DNA of 64,000 nt from positions 1 through 64,000 of the forward strand of contig NZ_JACIEP010000014.1 in NCBI RefSeq assembly GCF_014196915.1, in the 5' to 3' direction. This DNA is from Dysgonomonas hofstadii (GTDB lineage: Bacteria > Bacteroidota > Bacteroidia > Bacteroidales > Dysgonomonadaceae). Both the position numbers and the translations under genes were made by a program. Of this stretch, positions 1 through 8,438 are shown piece after piece. The stretch's first letter is position 1, and each line of letters opens with the position of its first letter. Under the pieces are notes generated by a model. It did no database searches and was not told the DNA's origin. It was given only the letters and a program-made list of their open reading frames with translations.

Positions 1-1
1 T

Positions 2-112
2 CCAGGCGAAAGAGTACAACTGGATGTAACTAAATTGAGAGATAAAGCTTATCAATTTACTGCTATTGATGATTGTACCCGAATGAAAGTGATTACAAAC
101 AATCGGGAATAA
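2..112 (+). pseudogene. IS481-like transposase fragment
   Basis: Frame 2 reads PGERVQLDVTKL and then YQFTAIDDCTR before a stop at 110-112. From family knowledge this resembles the beginning of the DDE catalytic core of IS481-type transposases, around the first catalytic Asp. The left end is cut by the window edge. The similarity stops abruptly near 90-100, where an unrelated recombinase frame takes over, so this is a remnant and not a working gene. Confidence 0.55.
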
Positions 113-351
113 ATGAAATTATACAAGTCGTTCAGGCTGGCAAACCTATTAAGGATGAAAAATATAAATTTATTTCCAGCCATACAGCCAGAAGGTCATT
201 CGCAACAAATCTTTATGAAGCAACAAAAGATTTGGTTTTGGTCTGCCGATATATGGGGCACTCAAATGTCAAACAAACGCAACGGTATTTATGTGCGTCC
301 GGCGATCATTACATCGCTGCAAAAGCATATCTGAATCAATTTAATATATAA
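73..351 (+). pseudogene. Truncated tyrosine recombinase, C-terminal remnant
   Basis: The last 90 or so codons of a phage-type integrase remain. HTARRSFATNL carries the H..R pair of the catalytic domain, and CRYMGHSNVKQTQRYL carries the second His and the nucleophilic Tyr. The N-terminal arm-binding, core-binding and first-Arg regions are absent; the frame enters from the transposase fragment upstream. The ATG at 73 is therefore only the first Met of an open stretch, not a real start. It was most likely fused to the transposase piece by a deletion or insertion in an integrative element whose main body lies left of the window. Confidence 0.7.
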
Positions 352-389
352 ACAAGAAGTAATGACAGGTCTTTAAATTAAATATAATT

Positions 390-782
390 ATGGAAAAAGA
401 AAGTACCTTTTCAACACCCCAACAGGTGCTAAAAAACATTGAGTTCGAACTGCAAACTCTGGCAGAATACATGAAAATGTCACAGGGATAGAATAATAAT
501 GCTATTTTTCTCTCAAACGTTGGTAATGAACACCTAAACGCCAAATTAGGTAGCAATCTGGGATTAATGGGATTATTGGTTGATAGTATGTCCGATAATG
601 ACAACTTCGCAGACCTTATACTTCATTCTGCTATTTATTACATGAGAACCAACCAAAGAATGAAAGATAAGTGTATAATGCTACCGTCAAAATCGCCTAT
701 TGGCTCTGAAATTCTAAAAAGCGTACTTGAAATAATTAAAAATAGCACTAAAGACAACAACGATGGATCAGAAGAATGGTAA
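390..782 (+). pseudogene. Unknown small gene interrupted by an in-frame TAG
   Basis: An ATG at 390 opens a frame (MEKESTFSTPQQVLKNIEF...) that is stopped by TAG at 489-491. The same frame then stays open without another stop to 782, ending in NSTKDNNDGSEEW. The simplest reading is one 130-codon gene with a nonsense mutation. The part after the stop could also be translated separately from the ATG at 567 (71 codons). I do not recognise the protein family. It sits in the decayed end of the tRNA-Arg element, and the next gene begins inside its last codons. Confidence 0.4.
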
Positions 783-1164
783 TAAAAATATATTAAAGTC
801 TGAACTAAGGAAAATGGTTAGTTCCGGTAAAACGTTCGGTGAAAACATTTCAGATATAGGCGATTCCCTTTTGCTTATCGGCTGTATCAATGAAGAAAAT
901 AATAACGGTACAAAAGATCGTACTCACGCCGAAATTATAATGTGTGGAGAATCGGCAAATATATCACAGGCAATATTTGCAGCAATGATGAAAGAAACAG
1001 GAATAGCAAATATTATTCTTACGTCTCTGCATCTGTATGTAGACAGGGCAATTGAAAAAATGGATAGGTACATTCTGGCAAAAGTTATCGCTGCCCTTAA
1101 AGGTAATGCCGATCCCGATTTCCAGAAATTTAAAGAACAGGGTAAAAATAAAAACTGGAACTAA
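763..1164 (+). CDS. Hypothetical protein of the tRNA-Arg element
   Basis: This 133-codon frame overlaps the end of the preceding frame by 20 nt, which suggests translational coupling. The product is predicted to be soluble, with an acidic N-terminal half and a helical C-terminus, and I see no signal peptide, membrane segment or catalytic motif. I do not recognise a family. It is followed by about 70 non-coding bases and then by the convergent integrase gene. Its position between integrase remnants marks it as cargo or an accessory gene of an integrative element. Confidence 0.5.
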   Translation: MDQKNGNKNILKSELRKMVSSGKTFGENISDIGDSLLLIGCINEENNNGTKDRTHAEIIMCGESANISQAIFAAMMKETGIANIILTSLHLYVDRAIEKMDRYILAKVIAALKGNADPDFQKFKEQGKNKNWN

Positions 1165-1231
1165 ATTCTACATATCCTCTTAAATAAACTGTAATAGTAA
1201 AGAGGGATTGTTTTTGCAATCCCTCATATAA

Positions 1232-2455
1232 TTACAATAAATTCTTCATCGCTTCATCAATCTGACTATTTTCAAAGCTATCTAAATATATCTGTGTAAC
1301 TTTTTCTGAACTATGTCCTAATGATTCAGATATAATAGAGGTATTCACTCCACTACGTTTTAATACAGTTGCGTAGGTATGGCGTGCAACATAGGTAGTA
1401 AGATTAGTTTCTATTCCTGCTAATTTCTCAATAGCTTTCAAATTCTTGTTTATATGTCCTGTGTATTTGTGGATGCGATTAAATTTCTGTATTGCAGTAA
1501 TATGTATCTTCTTTTCTAAAATAGGAAATATATAATCATGCTCTGTTTTGGTAGCATCATAATATTTGTCTATGATATTTTTTGCTTCATCCTGTAAGAG
1601 AATATTAAACTCTCTTTTCGTTTTTTGACGAATATAATGTAGCCGTGTATCAATAATATCTTTATATTTCAAATTGGCAATATCTGTAAAATTTATCCCA
1701 CCTTGCAAATAGTTGAACACAAAAATATCTCTGCTTAATTGCATCAGCTTAGATTCTTTGTTAAGTTCAAGATTTATTATTCTCTTTATATCATCTTTTG
1801 TAATTGCTCGTTTTATCGTTTTAGTACTGAATTTCGATATTTTAAAAGAATTGAAAGGATAACTATCTTTCCGAACTATATTTTGCTCAATAGCCTTATT
1901 AAACGCACTCCTTAATGTTCTAAATAATAGACTTATGGTTGTTGATGCGCAATTCTTATTTAATAACCACTTTTCATATTTAATAAGCCAATCTGTATTT
2001 ATATCTGCAAATAGAAAATCAAGTTTATGAGTCTTTGTAAATGACTTTAAAGATAGAAGAGAGTCATTATAAATCTTTGCGTTCCCAATGTTATTAGCTA
2101 ATTTATAATTAGATATCAATTCTGTATAAAATTCTCCTACAGTCTGTATTTTTATCGTTCTCTCTGTATTCTGGATTAAAGTCGTTGCTGTATAATCTTT
2201 CGAAACGACATTCATTTCCAATATTTGTTCAGAATATTCAGCTAATTTATCCGCTATGATTTTTTGAATCTGTTCTTTATTCGGACAGTTTTTTCGTGGT
2301 TTATTCTTTTCGAAGTCCCAATATTGGGAATTAAGCGAAATACCAAGACTTTTATATTTCTTTTTGTTGTCTTTGCAGACACGAATCATTAAAGGGTGTT
2401 CTCCATTTGAAAGTGTTTTTGACTTGAATAACACTACATTAACTGTTGCGTTCAT
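1232..2455 (-). CDS. Tyrosine site-specific recombinase (integrase) beside tRNA-Arg
   Basis: The 407-aa protein has the three-part build of Bacteroidota integrases: an arm-binding domain at about 1-90, a SAM-like core-binding domain at about 105-200 and a catalytic domain at about 215-400. ARHTYATVL supplies catalytic Arg358, LGHSSEKVTQIYL supplies His381 and Tyr390. At the place of the first catalytic Arg (family pattern RG-I/M-NF) the sequence is QGGINF, so Gly252 replaces Arg; IntDOT of Bacteroides is a known case lacking that Arg. The gene lies 125 bp from the 3' end of tRNA-Arg and reads away from it, as expected for an element that uses a tRNA 3' end as attachment site and extends left out of the window. 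Confidence 0.9.
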   Translation of the reverse strand: MNATVNVVLFKSKTLSNGEHPLMIRVCKDNKKKYKSLGISLNSQYWDFEKNKPRKNCPNKEQIQKIIADKLAEYSEQILEMNVVSKDYTATTLIQNTERTIKIQTVGEFYTELISNYKLANNIGNAKIYNDSLLSLKSFTKTHKLDFLFADINTDWLIKYEKWLLNKNCASTTISLLFRTLRSAFNKAIEQNIVRKDSYPFNSFKISKFSTKTIKRAITKDDIKRIINLELNKESKLMQLSRDIFVFNYLQGGINFTDIANLKYKDIIDTRLHYIRQKTKREFNILLQDEAKNIIDKYYDATKTEHDYIFPILEKKIHITAIQKFNRIHKYTGHINKNLKAIEKLAGIETNLTTYVARHTYATVLKRSGVNTSIISESLGHSSEKVTQIYLDSFENSQIDEAMKNLL

Positions 2456-2580
2456 CGGTTTAACTGGTTTAACGCTTGGTTTAACTCAGTACAAAAAAAC
2501 ATTATAAACCGTATGAAAATAGTCTATATAATTAAAACAAAAAAAGCAGCTACTTTATCGTAACTACTTCATTGTGAAAG

Positions 2581-2654
2581 TGATCCGAGCGGGATTCGAA
2601 CCCACGACCCACAGCTTAGAAGGCTGTTGCTCTATCCAGCTGAGCTACCGGACC
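2581..2654 (-). tRNA. tRNA-Arg (anticodon TCT)
   Basis: The minus strand folds into a complete cloverleaf. The acceptor stem GGTCCGG pairs with TCGGATC using two G-U pairs, the anticodon arm ACAGC-CTTCTAA-GCTGT places TCT in the loop, and the T arm is GTGGG-TTCGAAT-CCCGC. The CCA end is not encoded. Its 3' end faces the integrase at 1232-2455, so it is the probable attachment site of that element. No second copy of the tRNA 3' end occurs in the window, so the other boundary must be to the left. Confidence 0.95.
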
Positions 2655-2728
2655 ATCCTTTTTGCTTTTTAGCGAGTGCAAAGATAATGTTTTTTGTAAA
2701 AATAAAAAGACTTTGTCTCAAAAGTTTT

Positions 2729-3262
2729 CTATTCCTGCCTGTTTATATTGTTCTCTAAACCATTCAACCCTTTGTACAGGAAGTTATTGAAATCAAGTTC
2801 GAAGTTGGTGGTGAAAATATCTTTTGCCAAAGAAGCTTCTATTTCAGAGAGTTTCCAGAAACGGCCATCGGAAAGTTCTTCCTTATTTAGTTCGAAGTCT
2901 CCATTATAAATAGTATAGAAACAATAACTCAGTTCCCGCTCATTATCTGTTTCTATTATATACTTTGTTATAAAATGAGGTCGGATATCAGATAAACCAA
3001 GCTCTTCCGAGGCTTCACGTAAAGCTGCCTCAACAGCAGACTCATTCATATCGATATGCCCTGCTACGGATGAGTCCCAGCGATTGGGCTGAACATCTTT
3101 CAGTGGAGATCGTTTTTGCAGGAACAATTGTCCTTTACTATTAAAAATATGAAGATGGATGACGGGATGCAGCAATTTTGAACCATTGTGGCAAACACTT
3201 CGCGGTGCCTGCCCTGTAATGTTGCCATCTTCATCCACTAATGGAAATATTTCTTCTTGCAT
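2729..3262 (-). CDS. Nudix hydrolase, IDI-like subgroup
   Basis: The 177-aa protein carries a complete Nudix box from Gly68 to Leu90, with Glu74, Arg82-Glu83 and Glu86-Glu87 in the Gx5Ex7REUxEExGU pattern; these bind the metal that activates water for diphosphate hydrolysis. The N-terminal section, in which LHIFNSKGQLFLQKRS precedes a Trp-containing AGHI segment, is like the isopentenyl-diphosphate isomerase-related Nudix enzymes. The substrate cannot be read from sequence. It is followed immediately by trhO in the same direction (3 nt between stop and start regions), so the two are probably co-transcribed. Confidence 0.88.
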   Translation of the reverse strand: MQEEIFPLVDEDGNITGQAPRSVCHNGSKLLHPVIHLHIFNSKGQLFLQKRSPLKDVQPNRWDSSVAGHIDMNESAVEAALREASEELGLSDIRPHFITKYIIETDNERELSYCFYTIYNGDFELNKEELSDGRFWKLSEIEASLAKDIFTTNFELDFNNFLYKGLNGLENNINRQE

Positions 3263-3265
3263 CTT

Positions 3266-4300
3266 TTAAATATCTCTGTACAAAAGACTTTCAGAACGAC
3301 CTTTACGGAAGATCATAGCATCATTTTTGATGCCTTTTCTTAACACCTCTTGTTGTTCCGGGGATAAAGATACTATTTCCTTGCAATGATCGGAGCAACA
3401 ACTATTCATTTTCGCAGCACATTCATCACATTGAATAAATAAAAGATGACAACCGTCATTCTTGCAATTGACATGTGTGTCACACGATTTTCCGCACTGA
3501 TGACAATGGGAAATTATATCATCGGTAATGCGTTCCCCCAGCCGGTTGTCGAAAACAAAGTTCTTACCGACAAATTTTGATTGTAATCCTTCGTCTTTGA
3601 CCTGTCGGGTGTACTCTATTATACCACCTTCGAGTTGATACACATTCTGAAAACCCTGATGCTTAAAATAAGCGCTGGCTTTTTCGCAGCGTATACCTCC
3701 GGTACAATACATCAATAGCTTCTTAGTTTCTTTATAGTTTTTCAGTTGTTCATTGATTATAGGTAAAGATTGCCTGAATGTATCCACATCGGGTGTTATA
3801 GCCCCCTCGAAATGACCGATCTCGCTTTCGTAGTGATTGCGCATATCTATCACTATTGTATCAGGATCTTCCATCATTCGGTTAAAGTCTCTCGCTTTTA
3901 GATGTATGCCGATATCAGTAACATCGAATGTGTCATCATTCAGCCCATCGGCGACAATTTTATCCCTGACTTTTATCTTCAGTTTCAAAAATGACATGTT
4001 ATCATGTTCCACTGCTATATTCAGCCTTATCCCATTGAGAGAAGGGTAGGAGTAAAGATGCTCTTTAAATATATCGAAATTACTAGCGGGCAGGGATAAC
4101 TGCGCATTGATCCCTTCGTTCGCCACATAGATACGCCCAAGTACATCCAGCTCGCTCCACCTGATAAACAATTCATCCCTGAACTGTTGCGGATCGGAGA
4201 TATGAGCATAGGCATAAAATGATAACGTTAATCGTCGTAATCCGGCTTCTTCTATGAGTTTTGCCCTTTCGTCGGCGCTCATCGTATTATATAATTGCAT
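3266..4300 (-). CDS. trhO: tRNA uridine(34) hydroxylase, rhodanese family
   Basis: The product (344 aa from the ATG at 4300) has the TrhO/YceA layout: an N-terminal acylphosphatase-like region, a rhodanese domain with the active loop CTGGIRC (Cys199), and a C-terminal Cys/His cluster (HCHQCGKSC ... CDECAAK) that probably binds zinc. Family members use oxygen to make 5-hydroxyuridine at the tRNA wobble position, the first step to cmo5U/mcmo5U or ho5U. The frame is open upstream to 4348, but the extra 16 residues are hydrophobic and unlike the family, so the inner start MQLYNTM is preferred. It is transcribed ahead of the Nudix gene. Confidence 0.9.
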   Translation of the reverse strand: MQLYNTMSADERAKLIEEAGLRRLTLSFYAYAHISDPQQFRDELFIRWSELDVLGRIYVANEGINAQLSLPASNFDIFKEHLYSYPSLNGIRLNIAVEHDNMSFLKLKIKVRDKIVADGLNDDTFDVTDIGIHLKARDFNRMMEDPDTIVIDMRNHYESEIGHFEGAITPDVDTFRQSLPIINEQLKNYKETKKLLMYCTGGIRCEKASAYFKHQGFQNVYQLEGGIIEYTRQVKDEGLQSKFVGKNFVFDNRLGERITDDIISHCHQCGKSCDTHVNCKNDGCHLLFIQCDECAAKMNSCCSDHCKEIVSLSPEQQEVLRKGIKNDAMIFRKGRSESLLYRDI

Positions 4301-4478
4301 GTTATATAAATTTAGAATGATTATATATAATGCAAAGGTATTATACAAGTTGGTTTCCGTTTATCCTTTTTCTATCGATAATTTTGATGTATGATAGATT
4401 GTTAAAAAGTTGAGCTTCTGAACATCTCATTTTCAGAAATATTGTTACTTTGCCATTCTTTAAATAGATGAAATTATA

Positions 4479-4889
4479 ATGGTAGAACAAATTGAATTTT
4501 CATTAAATCCTCATGCCAGAGGTTTTCACCTGATAACAGGGGAGATATTGCAGAATCTGCCATCCTTGCCCGAAAAAGGGCTGCTAAACCTGTTTATAAA
4601 ACATACTTCTGCCGCATTAACAATAAATGAAAACGCCGATCCTGATGTGAGGGAAGATATGGAAGCAATATTCAACCGTTTGGTGAAAGAGCGTGAGCCC
4701 TATTATGTTCATACTTTAGAGGGAGATGACGATATGCCTGCCCATGCCAAAGCAACACTCACGGGAGTAAGTATTACTATCCCGATAACAGGTAAAAGAC
4801 TGAATATGGGTATATGGCAAGGAATTTATTTATGTGAATTTCGTAACTATGGAGGAAGTCGTAAGATAGTGGCAACAATAATAAGTTAA
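4479..4889 (+). CDS. YjbQ/UPF0047 family protein
   Basis: The 136-aa protein is full length for the YjbQ (UPF0047) family. The signature HTSAALTINENADPDV at about residues 42-57 and the C-terminal GIWQGIYLCEFR segment line the conserved pocket. Family members are small beta-barrel trimers; some have weak thiamine-phosphate synthase activity, but the physiological role is not settled. The gene stands alone on the plus strand and its last 4 nt overlap the 3' end of the convergent hemW gene. Confidence 0.88.
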   Translation: MVEQIEFSLNPHARGFHLITGEILQNLPSLPEKGLLNLFIKHTSAALTINENADPDVREDMEAIFNRLVKEREPYYVHTLEGDDDMPAHAKATLTGVSITIPITGKRLNMGIWQGIYLCEFRNYGGSRKIVATIIS

Positions 4890-6016
4890 TCTACCCACAT
4901 CATATCACTCATTATGCCGTCGGAAATAAATATACCGTTGCGTGCCAGCTTCAGAACATTGTCCTGATTAGTGGCAAAGCCTTGATCCACGTACTTCTGT
5001 ACATTTCTTAGTGCATACTCTTTCATGAATGAACCAAACAGTTTTTCGAGTTTCAGTAAATCCACTCCCCACATTGTTCGCATTCCTGTAAGGATAAAGT
5101 CGTTGTAACGGGTGTTTTTATCCAGATATTCGATTTCTGTTTTTGGAACAGACATATTAATACCTTCGATGTATTTAGATATGGAAGCGATATTCCATGC
5201 GCGGTTCTGTCCATCATAAGAATGGGCGGCAGGCCCCAAACCGAGATACTTTGCATCCAGCCAGTACGAACTGTTATGTCTCGAATACAATCCGTTACGG
5301 GCAAAATTAGATATCTCATAATGTTCGAATCCTGCATCGGATAATTTATCTATCATTACCGAAAACATTTCCACACTCAGGTCTTCATTCACAGGCTTTA
5401 CATTACCGTGTTTAAACAGGCGGTACAGCCGGGTGCCTTGTTCGTATATTAAATGATAGGAAGAAATATGTTGTATGTTGAGGTTGATGGCCTCATGCAG
5501 ATTCTTTTGCCATATCTCCATTGTTTGATTTGGCAATCCATACATCAGATCGATACTGATATTTTCGAAGCCGTTATCCTGACTGCGTTTTACGGCTTCT
5601 TTCGCCTGAATGGCCGAATGCCTGCGTTTCAGGAATTGAAGTTCTTTATCATCAAAGCTTTGGATACCTATGCTTAACCGGTTGAACGGAAGGTTTTTTA
5701 TACTTTCCAGATAGCGGATATTCAGATCGTCGGGATTAGCTTCCATGGTGATCTCTGCGTCTCCGGCAATCTCGAAATTATTATTGAGCGTATCGAATAT
5801 ACGGAGGAAATTGTCATAAGATAGTTGCGATGGTGTTCCTCCGCCAAAATATATAGTGTTTACGGTTTCTTTTCCGATATAACTATTGCGTAATTCTATT
5901 TCTTTGCACAAAGCATTTACATAATCCTCTTTGGGTGATATATCGGTACGGGTATAGAAATCGCAATAGATACACCTCGTTTTACAAAACGGAACGTGAA
6001 TATAAATACCTGCCAT
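4886..6016 (-). CDS. hemW: Radical SAM heme chaperone HemW
   Basis: The 376-aa protein has the radical-SAM cluster CKTRCIYC (Cys11, Cys15, Cys18) near the N-terminus, followed by the GGGTPSQL and NPDDLN elements that bind S-adenosylmethionine. SRHNSSYW and LGLGPAAHS are typical of HemW, which carries heme to membrane targets, and not of true coproporphyrinogen dehydrogenase HemN. The C-terminal HemN_C domain is present. It lies 8 nt downstream of the acyl-CoA ligase gene on the same strand, so the two probably form an operon. Confidence 0.9.
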   Translation of the reverse strand: MAGIYIHVPFCKTRCIYCDFYTRTDISPKEDYVNALCKEIELRNSYIGKETVNTIYFGGGTPSQLSYDNFLRIFDTLNNNFEIAGDAEITMEANPDDLNIRYLESIKNLPFNRLSIGIQSFDDKELQFLKRRHSAIQAKEAVKRSQDNGFENISIDLMYGLPNQTMEIWQKNLHEAINLNIQHISSYHLIYEQGTRLYRLFKHGNVKPVNEDLSVEMFSVMIDKLSDAGFEHYEISNFARNGLYSRHNSSYWLDAKYLGLGPAAHSYDGQNRAWNIASISKYIEGINMSVPKTEIEYLDKNTRYNDFILTGMRTMWGVDLLKLEKLFGSFMKEYALRNVQKYVDQGFATNQDNVLKLARNGIFISDGIMSDMMWVD

Positions 6017-6024
6017 CGAAAGAA

Positions 6025-7836
6025 TTATTCTTTATACATCATATCAATAAGATCCTTGTACTTTTCTGCCACAAACTTACGCTTAATCTTCAGTGTATTG
6101 GTTAGTTCTCCACCTTCCATAGAGAATGGTTCGGGCAATATCGTATATTTTTTAATTTTTTCGTACGGCGCAAAATTGGCCTGCAACAATTCGATGCGCC
6201 CATCCAGCATCCGCAGGATATTGACATTCTCATACAAATCCTCAATTTTATCGTAGTCTATATGATGTTCATTCGCATAATCAATGAAAGCCTGAGGGTT
6301 CGGTATGATAAGGGCACTCACAAATTTGCGTTCATCGGCTATCACAGCTATCATATCTATAAATTTGTCTTCCGCCACTTTCATCTCGATAGCTTGCGGG
6401 GCAATATATTTTCCGTTAGCTGTTTTAAAGAGGTCTTTTATGCGCTCTGTAAGATAGAGTACATTCCCTTCGAGTCGACCGGCATCACCTGTGCGGAAAA
6501 AGCCGTCTTCGGTGAATACTTTTGAGGTTTCCTCTGGTTTATTATAATATTCCCTCATCACGGTTTTACCCTTTACCAGTATTTCGTTATTATCCGGATC
6601 GATCCTCACATATACTTCCGGCATGATTGTGCCTAAAGATCCGATGATGAATCTTTTTCCGGGATAGAAACTCACTGTTGCCGAGGTTTCTGTTAGTCCA
6701 TATCCCACTATTATAGGTATATTTACAGACTGTAGGAATTCATCTATCGAAGGGGAGAGCGGAGCGCCGGCACATGGAAATATATTCCCTTTTTCAATTC
6801 CCACAACCATTTTCAATACACGGAATATAGTGTTATTGTATAAAAAGAATTTGATACGTGTACCCAGCGGGGCTCTTAGCCCGTTGTTCTTAAAGTCCAG
6901 ATTATATTTTCTTCCGGTCTTCATCGAATCGGTATACAACCACTTCATAAGCCCTTTCGACTCCGATATCTTTTCCGATACTCCGGCGTATACCTTTTCC
7001 CAGAAGCGGGGTACACTACACATGATAGTCGGCCTTATCTGTTTGATGGATTTTTGAATTTCTTTGGCATCCTGATTAATGGCTATTGTCATCCCTTTAT
7101 GCAGGGCGTAGTATGTCCATGCACGTTCAAAGATATGCGCCAGTGGCAGGAAGTTCATAGACAGGTCTTTGTTTGATGTCATAGTCAGGCGCTCGTCATG
7201 GATATGAAAAACCTGAATGAAACAAGAGTGGGGGAGGACTACACCTTTTGGCTCTCCGGTAGTTCCCGATGTATAGATAATGCAAGCTATATCGTCGTCC
7301 TGCCGTGATTTCATCCTGACACGAACCATTACTTCCGCATTGGAATTCTCACCGGTGGCAATAAAATCATCAAAATAGATAGAAGTCTTATCTTCAGGGT
7401 GGAATTTTACATTCGGATCGAAAACTATAATTCTTTTTAGGGGAGACGATGCTTTTTGCTGTACTTTGAAAGCATTGTTATACTGGAATTGTTCGCCTGC
7501 GAAAAGTAGTTCCACATTGGCATCATTAACAATATATTCTACCTGTATGGGCGATGATGTGGCATAAATCGGTATGGAAATACACCGGTTTGCGTAAGAA
7601 CCAAAATCGGTGTACAGGTACTGTGGCATATTCTGGGAATATACGGCTATCTTGTCACCCTCATTCACACCCATCTCAGCCATTGCCCAGGCAGTCTTCA
7701 TAATATTGTCGGAAAATTTCCGCCACGATATGCTTTTCCACTTCTTTTCGTACGGGTTCCTATACTTCAAGGCTGTTTTTTTTCCGTACCTGATGGCTTG
7801 ACGATGCACCAGTATTGATAGATGATAATAGTTCAT
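6025..7836 (-). CDS. Long-chain fatty acid-CoA ligase (AMP-forming)
   Basis: The 603-aa enzyme belongs to the adenylate-forming superfamily. The P-loop-like motif YTSGTTGEPKGVV binds the ATP phosphates, GYGLTETSA forms the acyl-adenylate pocket, and FRTGDAGRL carries the Asp that contacts the ribose. The long-chain subgroup is indicated by ERAWTYYALHKG and by the C-terminal LTNTLKIKRK, which holds the catalytic Lys. It activates fatty acids to acyl-CoA at the cytoplasmic membrane for lipid synthesis or breakdown. hemW follows closely on the same strand. The upstream 600 bp have no convincing gene. Confidence 0.93.
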   Translation of the reverse strand: MNYYHLSILVHRQAIRYGKKTALKYRNPYEKKWKSISWRKFSDNIMKTAWAMAEMGVNEGDKIAVYSQNMPQYLYTDFGSYANRCISIPIYATSSPIQVEYIVNDANVELLFAGEQFQYNNAFKVQQKASSPLKRIIVFDPNVKFHPEDKTSIYFDDFIATGENSNAEVMVRVRMKSRQDDDIACIIYTSGTTGEPKGVVLPHSCFIQVFHIHDERLTMTSNKDLSMNFLPLAHIFERAWTYYALHKGMTIAINQDAKEIQKSIKQIRPTIMCSVPRFWEKVYAGVSEKISESKGLMKWLYTDSMKTGRKYNLDFKNNGLRAPLGTRIKFFLYNNTIFRVLKMVVGIEKGNIFPCAGAPLSPSIDEFLQSVNIPIIVGYGLTETSATVSFYPGKRFIIGSLGTIMPEVYVRIDPDNNEILVKGKTVMREYYNKPEETSKVFTEDGFFRTGDAGRLEGNVLYLTERIKDLFKTANGKYIAPQAIEMKVAEDKFIDMIAVIADERKFVSALIIPNPQAFIDYANEHHIDYDKIEDLYENVNILRMLDGRIELLQANFAPYEKIKKYTILPEPFSMEGGELTNTLKIKRKFVAEKYKDLIDMMYKE

Positions 7837-8081
7837 GGGGGCTATTTTTGGTTTTTAGTATCTGCAAAGTTACTGTTTAATATGGAAAAATGATTATAGA
7901 AAGCTGTTTTTTATAGTTGCGCAGGCATTAGTTGTCGTGTGAATAAATGGCTGTTTATCTATTTATTACTGGACTTGCAGGCAAAATCTGCATTTTTCTT
8001 TAGGAACTTTATCAATGAAGAAATAGTAGTTAGTAGAGATGATTTTTTTTAATGAAGAATATCGAAAATAAAATATGTAAG

Positions 8082-8145
8082 AAACAACGTTCATCAGAAC
8101 GTAGAGTAGCTAATTGGCTCCGCTTTACTCTGCCGAACGTTGTTT
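8082..8145. repeat. Nested hairpin in the acyl-CoA ligase-dnaK gap
   Basis: An 11-bp perfect inverted repeat, AAACAACGTTC at 8082-8092 and GAACGTTGTTT at 8135-8145, encloses a second pair, AGAGTA (8103-8108) and TACTCT (8126-8131). The left arm can also pair locally as ACGTTC-ATCA-GAACGT. The 602-bp gap 7837-8438 has no other gene that I trust; a 62-codon frame at 8052-8240 simply runs through these repeats. Confidence 0.6.
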
Positions 8146-8162
8146 GTCAGGTTTTGTTACTT

Positions 8163-8222
8163 GTCATGCCGGAGCGAAGCGGAGCATCTGACAAAGAAAA
8201 TCTTTCGTCTCTCAGGATGACA
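8163..8222. repeat. Short intergenic repeat with TGTCAT ends
   Basis: The 60-bp unit starts TGTCATGCCGGAG and ends CTCAGGATGACA, so its tips are inverted copies (TGTCATGC / TGTCATCC on the other strand), and it contains the palindromic core GGAGCGAAGCGGAGC. From memory, similar TGTCAT-bounded units are dispersed in many Bacteroidota genomes; copy number here cannot be tested from one window. Confidence 0.5.
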
Positions 8223-8350
8223 GAAGAAAATAAAAAATGAAAATATGCGTCAACTTTGTCAACTTTTAATAAATTCAGGTATATTATTTCTAATGAATAA
8301 AGACTCTGCCAAATCGTCATATTTTATTTTTTCTTCTTTAATTTTCTATT

Positions 8351-8367
8351 TTGGCACAGCATTTGAA
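8351..8367 (+). promoter_or_regulatory. Sigma54-like -24/-12 promoter of dnaK
   Basis: TTGGCAC-AGCAT-TTGAA matches the sigma54 consensus TGGCAC-N5-TTGCW at the invariant positions with the exact 5-bp spacer. It lies 72 bp upstream of the dnaK start, which predicts a leader of about 60 nt. The same arrangement occurs before htpG and I found no other perfect TGGCAC-N5-TTG match in the window. No CIRCE element is visible. Confidence 0.55.
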
Positions 8368-8438
8368 CAATAAATAGTGTCGCTGAAAGGCGGGAAAATA
8401 TAGAATTGAAACAATAACAAATAAATATAAATTACAAA

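Noticed and set aside
1-2580. Second attachment-site copy of the tRNA-Arg 3' end within the window
   Set aside because: No repeat of the tRNA 3' half was found left of the integrase; the other boundary must lie outside.
4298-4348. Longer N-terminus of TrhO starting at 4348
   Set aside because: The extra 16 residues are not family-like, and MQLYNTM at 4300 fits the usual start.
8052-8240. 62-codon open frame between the acyl-CoA ligase gene and dnaK
   Set aside because: It reads through two intergenic hairpin repeats and the product resembles no protein.
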